Shown piece by piece: positions 22,596 through 34,277 of a stretch of DNA of 64,000 nt. Positions within the stretch are counted from its first letter, which is position 1, and each line of letters starts with the position of its first letter. The translations under genes and the position numbers were made by a program. Source of the DNA: Prochlorococcus sp. AG-363-P19 (GTDB lineage Bacteria > Cyanobacteriota > Cyanobacteriia > PCC-6307 > Cyanobiaceae). The notes under the pieces were generated by a model, which worked only from the letters and a program-made list of their open reading frames with translations, had not been told where the DNA came from and searched no databases. The stretch is taken from positions 62,001 through 126,000 of the forward strand of contig QCGG01000005.1 of assembly GCA_003280055.1 (NCBI GenBank), in the 5' to 3' direction.

Positions 22596-24266
22596 CTCTT
22601 CTGATCTTGAATAATCTTTAACGCGATACTTTCAGCGACTCTGATCCCATCAATTGCAGCCGAAAGAATACCTCCTGCATAACCAGCACCCTCGCCTGCA
22701 GGGTAGAAACCAATTACATTTGATGATTCTAAAGAATCATCTCTTAAGATCCTTAAGGGAGACGAAGTACGAGTTTCAATCCCCGTAAGAACAGCATCAG
22801 AATAGTTATAACCTGAAACACGTCTTGCAAAAAAAGGTATAGCTTCTCTCAAAGCTTCAATTATCGGCAGTGGAAGTGCAGAGCTCAAATCTACAGGTGT
22901 CACTCCTGGCAAATAAGAAGGCTTTACTTTTCCGATGGATTTTGAAGCTCGTTTACAAAGAAAATCCTCAAGCCTCTGCACAGGTGCAAAATATTTCCCC
23001 CCCACCCAAAAGAAAGGCCTTCTTCTCCAAAGAACGCTGCAAAGCAATGCCAGCCATTGGATCTCCGCTCCAACGCTCGAATTTCTGAAAATCAATTGGC
23101 AGAAGATTAACCACTAAAGCACTATTTGCATTTCGTTCATTTCGTGAATGTTGACTCATTCCATTCGTTACAACACAATCTTTTTCCGAGGTTGATCCAA
23201 CCACTAATCCTCCAGGACACATACAAAAGCTATATACACATCGACCACTTCTGGAGTGATAAACCAATTTATATTCCGCAGGACCAAGCTTGGGATGTCC
23301 AGCCATTGATCCCCATCGGGCTTTATCTATAAGAAGTTGTGGATGCTCTACTCGGAAACCAATTGAAAAAAGCTTGGGTTGAAGTAAAACTCCTTTTTTC
23401 TCCAGCATTAGGAAACTATCTCGTGCGGAATGCCCCACAGCAAAGACCACATGACGCGATGAAATCTCTGTCCCATCCTGCAATTTCAATCCAACTATCT
23501 GATATTGCTTTCTAGAGTTACTAGATCTTTCATGGCTCTCTAGCAAAACATCATCAACACGAGTATTGAAGCGAATCTCACCACCCAACTCAAGAATTCG
23601 TGCTCGCATACCTCTAACTACTGTTGCGAGTTTAAATGTTCCTATATGTGGCCTAGCAAGAGTCAAAATCTCACTACTAGCTCCACTTCTTACCAGTTCT
23701 TCAAGGACCTTTCTCCCATATCTCTTTGGGTCAGTTTTTTGACTATAAAGCTTTCCATCAGAAAAGGTCCCAGCACCACCCTCCCCGAATTGGACATTAG
23801 ATTCTGGGTTAAAAGAACATTTGCCTTTCCAAAAACCAAAGGTTTGGCAAGTTCTGTCTTTGATTTCTTGGCCACGCTCAAGGAGCAAAGGCCTTAATCC
23901 CATTTGAGCAAGCAAAAGTGCCGCAAAATATCCACATGGTCCAGCACCTACAACTACTGGTCTAAGAGTATTGGAATCTGGAAGATTTTGACTCGCAGAA
24001 ACAACCTCTCGATAACTCCATTCACTAATTTTTCTTATTTGATGATTACTTGCATATCGACTTAAAAGAGAAGACTCTTCCTTTACTTCTACATCAACAC
24101 TATAAATAAATCTTATTTGATTGTGCTTACGTGCATCAATACTCCTCTTGATTACACGATAATCAATTAAATTCGATGCAGGTATCTTAAGACGTTTAAG
24201 GATTGCCTTTCTAATATCTACATCTTCATGTTCAACTGGTAGTTTGATCTGTTCTAATCGCAACAC
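22592..24266 (-). pseudogene. FAD-dependent dehydrogenase (COG2509-like), split by a frameshift
   Basis: N-terminal ORF 22968..24266 and C-terminal ORF 22592..23095 are consecutive parts of one flavoprotein in different frames. They join at a 7-C (minus: 7-G) run at 22997-23003. Confidence 0.85.
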
Positions 24267-24292
24267 GGCATTATCAGACTAATTAGAAAAGA

Positions 24293-24664
24293 TCAATCGC
24301 AAACAGATTTAGCAAGTCCAGCATCAATTAGCTCTTTAGAAAGATCTTTATCCATACCCAATGGTTGAACTCTAGCCAAAAGAAAGCCATCATCTGTTCC
24401 TTGTGGTCTGAAATTAATCTTTTTACCCCGAGGCAACTTTGACTTTAAAAACTCTCTAGCAGACAATTCCTTTGAAGGGTCAACTTCTAAACATACCAAG
24501 CGAACCATATAATTTCTATTTTGATCACCTATTTGCAAAACTAGTGAATCACGAACCTGGAGCACCTCTGCTGCGTATGACTTTAACGGAAGTATCAAAA
24601 TTAATAATATTAAACCTAAAACAAGTTTCAAGCATTCTTTTAGCATCAAAGCAGCGCTCCACAC
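24293..24664 (-). CDS. Secreted/anchored thermonuclease-like (SNase-like) protein
   Basis: Signal peptide-like N-terminus; NYMVRLVCLEVDPSKELSAREFLKSKLPRGKKINFRP...ELIDAGLAK resembles the SNase fold. Confidence 0.5.
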   Translation of the reverse strand: MWSAALMLKECLKLVLGLILLILILPLKSYAAEVLQVRDSLVLQIGDQNRNYMVRLVCLEVDPSKELSAREFLKSKLPRGKKINFRPQGTDDGFLLARVQPLGMDKDLSKELIDAGLAKSVCD

Positions 24665-26496
24665 TTAGAACAATAACGATGTTCATTAGGATTAATATGC
24701 CCACAAGAAGAACATTTGTGCTTGATTGCTACAAGTTCTGGGTCCACAGGCAATCCAACCATTTGAGCATTGCTCTTGCCAGGAGGAACCATCGGATAAC
24801 AATTTTCTCCTCTTCTTACATGTACATCTATCAACATTGGCCCTGGTTCTTTAAAGGCTGTTTTTAACTGCGGAACCAAGTCATTACGCTCTTTAATCAA
24901 AACCCCTCCCAGACCAAAAGATCTTGCCAGAGCTATAAAATCAGGCATTCCAGATAGCATGTCTGAGGCCGAATATCGCTCTTCATAAAAACTTTCCTGC
25001 CATTGTCGAACCATTCCCTGCCAATGATTATTTACTATGACTACTTTTACTGGAAGCTTGTATTGAGCAATAGTTCCCAATTCCTGTATATTCATTAAGA
25101 TGCTTGCATCACCAGCGATGCAAACAACATCCTCTTTAGGGAAAGCTATTTGTACACCCAAGGCAGCAGGCATTCCATAACCCATAGTTCCTAGTCCGCC
25201 ACTACTTATCCAATGTCGAGCTTTATTTGAAAGATATTGAGCTGCCCACATTTGATGCTGACCAACATCAGTAGTCACATAAGCATCTGAAACAAGATCT
25301 CTTAATGCCAACAACACTTCTTGCGGATAAATAGAATCCTCTTTTGGAGGTATAAAAAGTGGATAGCGTTTCTTCCAGCCATCAATTTGTTTAAGCCAAG
25401 GCAATGTATTTACTTTAACTTCTTTTTGTTTGCTTAATTGAATTAACTTGCGTAAACTAATCTCAACATCCCCAACTATTGCTAAATCCGCTTTTCTATT
25501 TTTACCAACCTCAGCAGGGTCTATCTCAAAGTGAATAACCTTTGCTCGGGGTGCAAAAGTATCTAATTTGCCTGTAACTCTATCATCAAATCTTGCCCCT
25601 ACTGCTATTAATAAATCACACTCAGTAACAGCAAAATTTGCGTACGCTGTTCCATGCATTCCTAGCATTCCTACAGAAAGAGAATTGTTCTCATCAAACG
25701 CTCCTTTACCCATCAGTGTTGTAGTAACCGGGAGCTGATGTCTGTTCGCCAATTCCGCAAGGCTATCGTGGGCACTCGCAGCAATAACCCCTCCCCCTGC
25801 ATAGATGAGTGGGCGTTGGGACTGTTGAATGAGCCCCAAAGCCTCTTCAATGGAAAAATCTAAAGGAGGAGGGGAAAGTCTGAATCCTGGAGGCAAAACA
25901 GAGCCAGGCTCAACAGGAACATAATCAAACATCTCCTGTCCTACGTCCTTAGGAATATCAATCAATACTGGACCTGGGCGTCCCTCAGAAGCAATATAAA
26001 AAGCTTGCGCTACAACGCTTGCTAAATCCAAAGGGTCTCGAACCACCCATGAATGTTTAACAATTGGAAGCGTTATTCCAAAGATATCAGTTTCTTGAAA
26101 AGCATCTGTTCCGATAGCTGACCGAGGGACCTGACCAGTTACGACAACCATTGGGACTGAGTCCATTTGCGCCGTAGCTATTCCTGTAACTAAGTTCGTA
26201 GCTCCTGGGCCAGAAGTGCCAAAACATACCCCTACTTTTCCAGTAGCCCTTGCATACCCATCTGCCGCATGAGTGCCACCTTGCTCATGCCTTACAAGTA
26301 CATGTCTTAGCCAACCTTGCTGCTCGGCTTTATGAACTGCGTCATAGATAGGGAGGATTGCACCTCCTGGATATCCAAAAACCACTTGAACATCGTGCCT
26401 CCGCAAAGAATCCATTAAGGCATCAGCACCAGAAATCCTTATGGATTGGTGCTGTTCTCGATTGCCCAAATTCTCAATTGAGGAGGTTAGAGTCAC
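24646..26496 (-). CDS. ilvB: Acetolactate synthase large subunit with C-terminal zinc-ribbon-like tail
   Basis: ALMDSLRRHDVQVVFGYPGGAILPIYDAV, GFGTSGPGATNLVTGIATA; C-terminal CSSCGHINPNEHRYCSKCGALL. Confidence 0.95.
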   Translation of the reverse strand: MTLTSSIENLGNREQHQSIRISGADALMDSLRRHDVQVVFGYPGGAILPIYDAVHKAEQQGWLRHVLVRHEQGGTHAADGYARATGKVGVCFGTSGPGATNLVTGIATAQMDSVPMVVVTGQVPRSAIGTDAFQETDIFGITLPIVKHSWVVRDPLDLASVVAQAFYIASEGRPGPVLIDIPKDVGQEMFDYVPVEPGSVLPPGFRLSPPPLDFSIEEALGLIQQSQRPLIYAGGGVIAASAHDSLAELANRHQLPVTTTLMGKGAFDENNSLSVGMLGMHGTAYANFAVTECDLLIAVGARFDDRVTGKLDTFAPRAKVIHFEIDPAEVGKNRKADLAIVGDVEISLRKLIQLSKQKEVKVNTLPWLKQIDGWKKRYPLFIPPKEDSIYPQEVLLALRDLVSDAYVTTDVGQHQMWAAQYLSNKARHWISSGGLGTMGYGMPAALGVQIAFPKEDVVCIAGDASILMNIQELGTIAQYKLPVKVVIVNNHWQGMVRQWQESFYEERYSASDMLSGMPDFIALARSFGLGGVLIKERNDLVPQLKTAFKEPGPMLIDVHVRRGENCYPMVPPGKSNAQMVGLPVDPELVAIKHKCSSCGHINPNEHRYCSKCGALL

Positions 26497-26749
26497 TGCA
26501 AAAGCAAAAAGGTATTTCGGATTTAAGAGTAGGTTAGGCGTGAAAGGCCAAGAGGCACAACAGATTTACGAATTAAATTCAAATTCCATCAAATACCCTT
26601 ATATTTCGAAGTAATATTGAAATAGGCCTTCTTCAAAAACCAAGAAAAGGAATCTAAAGAGATTAGATATTTAAGAAATAGGCTCACTCTAAAAAGTTGA
26701 CACGGCATAAGTGAATTGAAACAGTTCGGGGCATCAGTAAATGCCAAAA

Positions 26750-27925
26750 TCACAAAACACCTAAGGAATGAAGTATTCCTCGACCTGAGGCTAGCTCTAT
26801 CAAAAAAGCAAAAAACACAAGCATTGCAACCCTCCCATTCCATACTTCAGAGCTATTGCTCCATCCCCACTGCCATTTCTCTTGAGGATATAACTTTATT
26901 CTTTTTGGAAGACTGGCTGCATCATCAAGAGCAATTTCAGGCCCTTCAAGGCTAGAAACAACAATATCTGCAAGAGCTGATATAAAAGCCGGGTAAGTAT
27001 CTAATGCTCTAACTCTTAAGAAATTAACTACACCTGACTGAATCGCCAACTCTCGATACTCAATATCAATCTCCTGAAGTGTCTCAATATGTTCACTAAC
27101 AAAACTAATTGGAACAACGACTAAATCACGTGTTCTGGCTGCACCAAGATCCTTAAGAACTTGATCTGTATATGGCTTGATCCATTCTTCAGGCCCTACT
27201 CGACTTTGATAAGCCAGTGTGTATTCATTTGAAAATCCCATAATCCTCTCAAGCTCTTGCATAATTAAATTCGCTGAACCTTCTATCTCCTTCTGGTAAG
27301 GATCACCAGCATCCTCTATATAACTCTTTGGGACACCATGTGCACTAAAGAAAACATGAGCGGAAGAAGAATCCTCGCAAAGTTTCATTTTATCTGCAAT
27401 CAACTCTGCCATAGACGAAACATAACCAGGGTTGTCATACCAACTTCTAATACAGCGAATTGGTAATACTTTAAAACCAGGGTCAGCTTCTCTTAATCTA
27501 TTTAACTCTCGAAAACTTGATCCACTTGTACTTAGCGAAAAATGTGGATAGAGAGGCAGTACAATTACCTGACTAATACCATCAGCCTTAAGATCCGAGA
27601 CTGCTGATTCGGTGAATGGATGCCAATAACGCATTGCCACATAGATCGTGACATCTAATCCTCTTTGCCTCAACTCACTTTGTAGTTCTCTTGCCTGTTG
27701 TTCTGTAATCCTTCTAAGAGGGGAACCACCTCCAATAGATTGATAGGCTTGCTGAGATTTTCCAGTCCTAATAGAGCTAATAAACCAAGCCAATGGTTTC
27801 TGTAAAGAAGGGTTTGGCAGCCGAATAATTTCCGGATCAGAAAACAAGTTATATAAAAATGGTCCCACATCCTCTATTCGTTCTGGCCCTCCAAGATTCA
27901 TTAAGAGGACGCCAATACGAGCCAT
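26750..27925 (-). CDS. hemH: Ferrochelatase with C-terminal CAB/Hlip-like segment
   Basis: [54 protein letters not shown]-terminal [27 protein letters not shown]. Confidence 0.95.
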   Translation of the reverse strand: MARIGVLLMNLGGPERIEDVGPFLYNLFSDPEIIRLPNPSLQKPLAWFISSIRTGKSQQAYQSIGGGSPLRRITEQQARELQSELRQRGLDVTIYVAMRYWHPFTESAVSDLKADGISQVIVLPLYPHFSLSTSGSSFRELNRLREADPGFKVLPIRCIRSWYDNPGYVSSMAELIADKMKLCEDSSSAHVFFSAHGVPKSYIEDAGDPYQKEIEGSANLIMQELERIMGFSNEYTLAYQSRVGPEEWIKPYTDQVLKDLGAARTRDLVVVPISFVSEHIETLQEIDIEYRELAIQSGVVNFLRVRALDTYPAFISALADIVVSSLEGPEIALDDAASLPKRIKLYPQEKWQWGWSNSSEVWNGRVAMLVFFAFLIELASGRGILHSLGVL

Positions 27926-28001
27926 GAAAAATGGTAATCAGCAATTAAAGACTTGAGCGTAGCCAAGATCGACGTCAAGCTGCATTAAGAAGTAACCCGT
28001 C

Positions 28002-29165
28002 ATGACTATCAGCAACAAGCTGAAGGTAATCAACTTAGCTCAAGCGAGCAAGGGATCTGCCATGAGGGTTGAAAAAAGAGGGGAGCGGCTAAGCCTTCGA
28101 GGTCCACTGCCTTCCAAAGATGGGGCTTTTGGAACAAAAATCCAAAGGATTAGTCTCCACCTTCCCGCTAATGAAGAAGGAATCAAAGAAGCTGGGAGAT
28201 TACTCGACCTATTAGTTCTTCAAATAGAGCACGAAAAGTTTGACTGGAAATACTGGGAAAAAGATTCAAATACAAACCACATAAAAAGAAGTCCTAGGGA
28301 TTTAGATGCAGCCGTTGAAAGTTTTAAATCACATTTCTTCTCAGATCCAACTAGAAAGAATTCAATTGCTGGAAGTAAAACCACATGGAGCTCTGCTTAT
28401 CTTCCTTATATAAATCGACTATTAAGAATGGCCGAAACTACTAACAAAGGCCTTTCAACAAATCTTTTTTCAAATACCCTCGCCAGCTATTCTGAAAACT
28501 CTAGGAGTAGACAACAATGTGCAACTACGCTCAGCGCTTTTGCTACTCACGTTGGAGTAGCTCTTCCAAAAAACTGGAGGATAGAGTCAAGAGGATATGG
28601 GCTACATCAAGCCAATTTTCGCCATCTTCCGACTGATAAATCAATTTTAGATGCCTGGAAGTCAATACCAAACCCTGGTTGGAGATTGGTCTATGGACTT
28701 ATGGCCACCTATGGACTACGAAACCATGAAGTATTTTTTTCCGACGTTTCTTCCCTTTCAAAAAACGGGGACAAAGTTATCCGCGTTTTACCAAATACAA
28801 AAACTGGCGAACATCAAGCATGGCCTTTCCATCCTGAATGGGTACAAATCTTTGAACTTGAACAACTTGCCGAAGATCCAAGCGCATTGCCAAAAATAAA
28901 TACTGATCTACAAAAAACAACACTTCAACAAGTGGGAAGACGTGTTTCCGAGCAATTTAGAAGATATAAAATGCCTCTCACCCCATATGATCTAAGACAT
29001 TGCTGGGCAGTTCGTACCATCCATATAGGACTACCTGATACTGTTGCAGCAAAAATGATGGGACATTCTGTTTCTATTCACACAAAAACATACCACCACT
29101 GGATTACACGGCGTGACCAACAACAAGCTGTTGATGCTGCTTTAGCAAGGAAAACTTCCAATTAA
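28002..29165 (+). CDS. Tyrosine recombinase/phage integrase-family protein
   Basis: LMATYGLRNHEVFF (Arg I), YDLRHCWAVR, KMMGHSVSIHTKTYHHW (His...Tyr box). Confidence 0.8.
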   Translation: MTISNKLKVINLAQASKGSAMRVEKRGERLSLRGPLPSKDGAFGTKIQRISLHLPANEEGIKEAGRLLDLLVLQIEHEKFDWKYWEKDSNTNHIKRSPRDLDAAVESFKSHFFSDPTRKNSIAGSKTTWSSAYLPYINRLLRMAETTNKGLSTNLFSNTLASYSENSRSRQQCATTLSAFATHVGVALPKNWRIESRGYGLHQANFRHLPTDKSILDAWKSIPNPGWRLVYGLMATYGLRNHEVFFSDVSSLSKNGDKVIRVLPNTKTGEHQAWPFHPEWVQIFELEQLAEDPSALPKINTDLQKTTLQQVGRRVSEQFRRYKMPLTPYDLRHCWAVRTIHIGLPDTVAAKMMGHSVSIHTKTYHHWITRRDQQQAVDAALARKTSN

Positions 29166-29352
29166 TCTGTGAAGTAATAACACAAAATTAATTAGTAGTT
29201 TTAGTCCTTAAAAGATATATTGATATAAATCAAATAATGCCCTAGCGAAGACATCGTTAAACATAAATATGTCATAACGCAAAACAAGAAATACAATATA
29301 CAAACAACCCTCTCATTAAATCTGCAAGTAAACCATTCTCCTTCTAAAGCTA

Positions 29353-30042
29353 ATGACTAAAAACACTAATCAATCAAATCCAGAAGAAGATTTAGATCAA
29401 AAAGCTACTCTTCTAGGCATTGGAGGAAATCTTGCTCCAGAAAAAGACTACTTTTCCTATCAAAAACGTATGCAAAAACGCAAAGAAGTTCAAAGGGAAC
29501 GTGTCAAAGCAAGAAAAAAAGAAAAGGGTTTAATTTTAGTTTTTACAGGAAATGGGAAAGGCAAAACCACAGCATCACTGGGACTTGCACTTAGAACAAT
29601 TGGTCATGGAGAAAGGGTGGCTATTCTTCAATTTATAAAAGGAGGTTGGCAGCCTGGAGAGATTAGAGCCTTGGAAAAATTTCCCGATTACATTCAATTT
29701 CATGCTTTAGGAGAGGGTTTTACTTGGGAAACACAAGACCGAAAAAAAGATGCCTTGCTAGTAAAAAAGGCATGGGAAAAATCTATTGATTATCTAGAGA
29801 GAGATGATTACAAGCTGGTCATACTTGATGAAATCAATATTGCACTCAAATTAGGCTACATTTCATTAGAGGATGTACTTGTTGGAATCGGGAAACGTCC
29901 TCCTCTCACTCACGTGGTTTTAACTGGAAGAGATGCGCCACAAGGCTTGATCGACAAAGCCGACTTAGTGACAGAGATGAGTCTTGTAAAACACCCTTTC
30001 AAAGAGCAGGGTATCAAAGCTCAAAAAGGTATTGAGTTTTAG
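29353..30042 (+). CDS. cobO: Cob(I)alamin adenosyltransferase
   Basis: LVFTGNGKGKTTASLGLALRTIGHGERVAILQFIKGGW, LVILDEINIALKLGY. Confidence 0.95.
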   Translation: MTKNTNQSNPEEDLDQKATLLGIGGNLAPEKDYFSYQKRMQKRKEVQRERVKARKKEKGLILVFTGNGKGKTTASLGLALRTIGHGERVAILQFIKGGWQPGEIRALEKFPDYIQFHALGEGFTWETQDRKKDALLVKKAWEKSIDYLERDDYKLVILDEINIALKLGYISLEDVLVGIGKRPPLTHVVLTGRDAPQGLIDKADLVTEMSLVKHPFKEQGIKAQKGIEF

Positions 30043-30075
30043 TCTGAGTCTGAAAAGGTTTCAATTCACTAGCTG

Positions 30076-30360
30076 TTATCTGAGTAGCTGTAAAAAATAC
30101 GGATAGGCGCTCACTAAAATAGCCCTATTTATTAAAGGGTTCTCCCAAGAAGCAGGGTCTTTAGCAACCCGATCTAGAGCAGAAATTGTTAACCGAAGCA
30201 TCAAGACTGAGAAGTCATTAATAGACTTCTCCATGTTTCCAAGGCCTTTCATATATCCAAGCGACTTACTAAGCTTTAACAAGTAAGAGCATCCGGCTAT
30301 AGATCTGTTATTACAAAACTTGCTACTGTCATCAAGACAAGGAAATTGAATGACGTACAA
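30076..30360 (-). CDS. Small hypothetical protein (start uncertain)
   Basis: ORF fills the cobO-pyrH gap; [48 protein letters not shown] looks coding. An internal Met start would avoid overlapping pyrH. Confidence 0.5.
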   Translation of the reverse strand: MYVIQFPCLDDSSKFCNNRSIAGCSYLLKLSKSLGYMKGLGNMEKSINDFSVLMLRLTISALDRVAKDPASWENPLINRAILVSAYPYFLQLLR

Positions 30361-31063
30361 GAGAGTCCTACTAAAACTCAGTGGTGAAGCCCTTATGGGT
30401 GATAAGCCCTATGGAATTGATCCCGCAATAGTTCAATCAATCGCTGAAGATGTTTCGAAAGTGGTTGAACAAGGAACACAGCTAGCAATAGTTGTCGGAG
30501 GTGGAAACATCTTCAGAGGCCTTAAAGGATCAGCTGAAGGCATGGACAGGGCTACTGCCGACTATGTGGGAATGTTGGCCACTGTAATGAATGCTATTAC
30601 TCTTCAAGACGGGCTGGAAAGAAGTGGAGTTCCAACTCGTGTACAGACTGCTATCGAAATGAAAGAAGTAGCTGAACCCTACATACGCAGGCGAGCCATT
30701 CGCCACCTAGAAAAGGGAAGAGTGGTTGTATTTGGTGGTGGTTGTGGAAATCCATTTTTCACAACCGACACAACTGCTGCCCTCCGAGCTGCAGAAATCA
30801 ACGCTGACGTGGTCTTCAAAGCAACAAAGGTTGACGGCGTCTATGACCGAGACCCCAAAAGGTTTCCTGATGCAATTCGCTATGAATGCCTCACCTATCA
30901 GGAAGTCTTAAGTAAAGAACTTGGGGTGATGGATGGGACCGCTATTGCTCTTTGCAAAGACAACAATATTCCTATAGTCGTATTTGATCTTTTCGAACCA
31001 AATAATATTGAAAAAGCCGTAGTTGGAGAACCTATTGGATCTCGTATCAGCAATGATGGCTGA
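30350..31063 (+). CDS. pyrH: Uridylate kinase
   Basis: [45 protein letters not shown]. Confidence 0.98.
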   Translation: MTYKRVLLKLSGEALMGDKPYGIDPAIVQSIAEDVSKVVEQGTQLAIVVGGGNIFRGLKGSAEGMDRATADYVGMLATVMNAITLQDGLERSGVPTRVQTAIEMKEVAEPYIRRRAIRHLEKGRVVVFGGGCGNPFFTTDTTAALRAAEINADVVFKATKVDGVYDRDPKRFPDAIRYECLTYQEVLSKELGVMDGTAIALCKDNNIPIVVFDLFEPNNIEKAVVGEPIGSRISNDG

Positions 31064-31113
31064 ACTCCAAATTCACACAATTTCAATTTTCTCGAATTAG
31101 TCTTCGCAAACCA

Positions 31114-31662
31114 ATGTCAAACAACGAACTTGAATCCAACATGCGTAAGTCGGTTGACTCCGCACAGAGGACTTTTAATACTATCCGTACAGGACGAGCA
31201 AACCCTTCATTACTAGACCGTCTGTCCGTTGAATACTACGGAGCCGAAACACCATTAAAATCTCTAGCTACAATTTCAACCCCTGATTCCCAAACCATTG
31301 CAATACAACCATTCGATCTAAGCTCACTTGCTCTAATTGAAAAAGCCATCTCAACAAGTGACCTTGGCTTTACTCCTAATAACGACGGAAAAATTATCAG
31401 AATAAATGTACCTCCCCTAACAGAAGAACGGCGCAAGGAATTTTGCAAACTGGCCTCAAAATATGCTGAAGAAGGAAAAGTTGCCCTAAGGAATATTCGT
31501 CGCGATGCGATTGATAAAATCAAAAAATCAGAAAAAGATGGAGAACTTTCTGAGGATCAAAGTAGAGACCAGCAAGAAAACGTACAAAAACTGACTGACA
31601 AATTTATATCAGAAATTGAGAAGCACTTAGCAGACAAAGAAGCAGACATCTTAAAAGTGTGA
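31114..31662 (+). CDS. frr: Ribosome recycling factor
   Basis: [35 protein letters not shown]. Confidence 0.98.
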   Translation: MSNNELESNMRKSVDSAQRTFNTIRTGRANPSLLDRLSVEYYGAETPLKSLATISTPDSQTIAIQPFDLSSLALIEKAISTSDLGFTPNNDGKIIRINVPPLTEERRKEFCKLASKYAEEGKVALRNIRRDAIDKIKKSEKDGELSEDQSRDQQENVQKLTDKFISEIEKHLADKEADILKV

Positions 31663-32786
31663 GCACTAGAGACGTTTTAATTATTGGTGCAGGAGCAGCT
31701 GGAGCATCAACAGCCTTTCACCTGGCCAAAGCAGGCCATAAAGTTACCGTCGTCGAGAAAAAATCAACTAATGCGATAAAGCCATGTGGAGGAGGTATGG
31801 CGGCTTCTGTGCAAAAATGGTTTCCATTTGATTTAAGCCCGGCAATTGATGAAGTAATCAATAAAGTAGAGTTCACTTGGTGCCTTGACGATCAAGTAGT
31901 AGCCAATCTTCCTGGATCCTCTCCCTTCTGGATAGTTCGGAGGGAAATGCTTGACTGTTTTCTCATAAAACAAGCAAGCCTTGAAGGAGCTGAAATACTG
32001 CAACCTCTCACTGTAGATAAGATTAAAAAATTAGATGATTTATGGCAGATAACTTGTTCAAATGGAAAGCAATTTGAGGCTAGAGCCATAGTAATCGCAG
32101 ATGGTTCCAACTCACCATGGTCAGCAAAATTTGGGTTAGGCCCAAGAAAACAAAGACATGCTTTAACAACATCCGTCCGTCTACATGGAAGTGGTAACTT
32201 AAAAAAAGGAACTGCTAGATTTGAATTCGGACTTGTTCATCATGGATTTGCTTGGGCATTCCCGATCTCTAACGGTGTGAATGTTGGCGTGGGGACATTC
32301 CTTGGCCGTAATACAACTGATAGTCAAGAAATTCTCGATAAGTTCTTACCTGATCTTGGTTTTAAACCTAATGATGGTGAGAGACAACATTCGAGTCTTC
32401 GTATTTGGAATGGACACCATGTCCTGCATGGAGAAGGGATACTTGCCGTTGGCGATGCCGCATCTCTTTGTGATCCATTCCTTGCAGAAGGCCTAAGGCC
32501 TGCATTAATGAGTGGCTGTAATGCTGCTCATAGCCTGAACAAATGGCTTCATGGTGAAACCAATACCCTTGCTGACTACACCAAAGAAATGCAAAAAGAC
32601 TGGGGTGCTTCAATGGCATGGGGTAGCAGAATTGCCCAGGTTTTTTATAGGTTTCCAAAAGTTGGTTATCAACTAGGAATCAAAAGAGCAACTGCTCCTG
32701 AAAGAATTGCACAAATCCTTTCAGGGCACATGAGCTACCGAGATATTGCTCAACGTGTCATTAAAAGATTACTCTTGCAAAACTAA
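31659..32786 (+). CDS. Geranylgeranyl reductase-family FAD oxidoreductase
   Basis: [57 protein letters not shown]. Confidence 0.9.
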   Translation: MSTRDVLIIGAGAAGASTAFHLAKAGHKVTVVEKKSTNAIKPCGGGMAASVQKWFPFDLSPAIDEVINKVEFTWCLDDQVVANLPGSSPFWIVRREMLDCFLIKQASLEGAEILQPLTVDKIKKLDDLWQITCSNGKQFEARAIVIADGSNSPWSAKFGLGPRKQRHALTTSVRLHGSGNLKKGTARFEFGLVHHGFAWAFPISNGVNVGVGTFLGRNTTDSQEILDKFLPDLGFKPNDGERQHSSLRIWNGHHVLHGEGILAVGDAASLCDPFLAEGLRPALMSGCNAAHSLNKWLHGETNTLADYTKEMQKDWGASMAWGSRIAQVFYRFPKVGYQLGIKRATAPERIAQILSGHMSYRDIAQRVIKRLLLQN

Positions 32787-32903
32787 CCGGAACCTTCGAA
32801 AAACATGAGAAGCACGATTAAACATCTCCAAAACAAATCCAAAATTATAAGATGTTATGAAAAACTATAGTTTCTAATACTTCCAACACTTCTAATAAGA
32901 ACA

Positions 32904-33125
32904 ATGCATAAAGAAGACGCTTGGGTCTGGTTTAAAGGAGGGGAGAAGGGCGGATTCTGGCTTGGAGGCTTCATAGCAAGTGAAAGCCAAGAAGATGTTT
33001 TTCTAATAGAACGGCCAGACTTTATAAATTGCAAAGTGCCCAAATGGCGTCTTTCATTTAAAGAACCTGAAGACAAAAAACGAGGGCCAGTTATACCAGA
33101 TGGAGCTCAATGGAAAATACCCTGA
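32904..33125 (+). CDS. Small conserved hypothetical protein
   Basis: 73-aa ORF in the intergenic space; composition looks coding. Confidence 0.55.
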   Translation: MHKEDAWVWFKGGEKGGFWLGGFIASESQEDVFLIERPDFINCKVPKWRLSFKEPEDKKRGPVIPDGAQWKIP

Positions 33126-33149
33126 TTTAGAAATAATTTACTTATAAGA

Positions 33150-34181
33150 TTAATTGCAGAGTATCTTGGATTTAATTTTATAATCATCGTCAGATTCGTT
33201 TTCAACAAGAAGGTCCACAAGGCGATCCTTTAATTGACTTTCAAGAGTGTCTATTGCCTTACTAAAGCCACGTATACCTTCATCTAATTTCTCGCTCGCC
33301 ATCCTGTCTTTTTTCATCATTTGATCATATTCAGATTGACCTAAATGAACGAGATCTATGGAAGAACCTGGGTTGGAATTATCTAGTTTTCGAACTAATT
33401 GTCCCTCCTTGCACTTAAGCTGATCTAAAAGTTTTGGAGATATGGTTAACAAATCACACCCTGCTAGCTCAATAATTTCATCAATATTTCTAAAACTTGC
33501 TCCCATCACTTCTGTTTCATATCCATTCCGCTTGTAATAATTAAATATCTTTGTGACTGACAACACACCAGGATCCTCAGCTCCAGGATAGTTATCTCTA
33601 CCAGTCTCAGCTTTATACCAATCTAATATTCTTCCTACAAAAGGAGAAATCAAAGTAACTCCTGCCTCAGCACAAGCGACTGCTTGTGCAAAGCTAAACA
33701 AGAGAGTTAAATTGCAATGTATCCCTTCCTTTTCTAGAGACTCAGCAGCTTTTATACCTTCCCATGTAGATGCTATCTTAATGAGAACTTTTTCTCTTGA
33801 GATACCTGCTTTCTCATATAAAGAGATAAGTTTTCTGGCTTTTTCTATCGTGGCTTGCATGTCATAGCTTAGCCGTGCATCAACCTCTGTTGATACACGT
33901 CCAGGAACAATCTTGAGAATTTCTATTCCAAAAACTACACATATCTGATCCAAAGCCTCCTTCACTACCTGGTCAACGTCAGAGACACTTCCTAAACTTT
34001 TTCTTGCAGAATTCAAAGCATCATCTATTAATCCCTGATATTCAGGCATCTGAGCAGCTGCCAAAATCAAAGATGGGTTTGTAGTGGCATCCCTAGGAGT
34101 GAATAACTTGATAGCCTCAAGCTCTCCAGTGTCTGCGACAACAACAGTCATTGAGGAAAGCTGCTCTAAAAACGTGGTCAT
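33150..34181 (-). CDS. tal: Transaldolase
   Basis: [50 protein letters not shown]. Confidence 0.97.
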   Translation of the reverse strand: MTTFLEQLSSMTVVVADTGELEAIKLFTPRDATTNPSLILAAAQMPEYQGLIDDALNSARKSLGSVSDVDQVVKEALDQICVVFGIEILKIVPGRVSTEVDARLSYDMQATIEKARKLISLYEKAGISREKVLIKIASTWEGIKAAESLEKEGIHCNLTLLFSFAQAVACAEAGVTLISPFVGRILDWYKAETGRDNYPGAEDPGVLSVTKIFNYYKRNGYETEVMGASFRNIDEIIELAGCDLLTISPKLLDQLKCKEGQLVRKLDNSNPGSSIDLVHLGQSEYDQMMKKDRMASEKLDEGIRGFSKAIDTLESQLKDRLVDLLVENESDDDYKIKSKILCN

Positions 34182-34277
34182 AACCAGAACCCTTCACCAT
34201 TTGTTTATTTAAGCTAGCTCTGTTTTCATTATTTACACCTCTATTTCAGCCTTTGAAAATGGAAGTTTTTCCGTGTT

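Noticed and set aside
26589-26843. 84-aa minus ORF overlapping the 3' end of hemH
   Set aside because: Overlaps the hemH C-terminal CAB coding region in another frame and has Cys/Phe-rich non-coding-like composition.
28002-29165. Integrase as evidence for a genomic island or prophage
   Set aside because: Flanking genes are all core metabolism; no tRNA, att repeats, phage or cargo genes seen.
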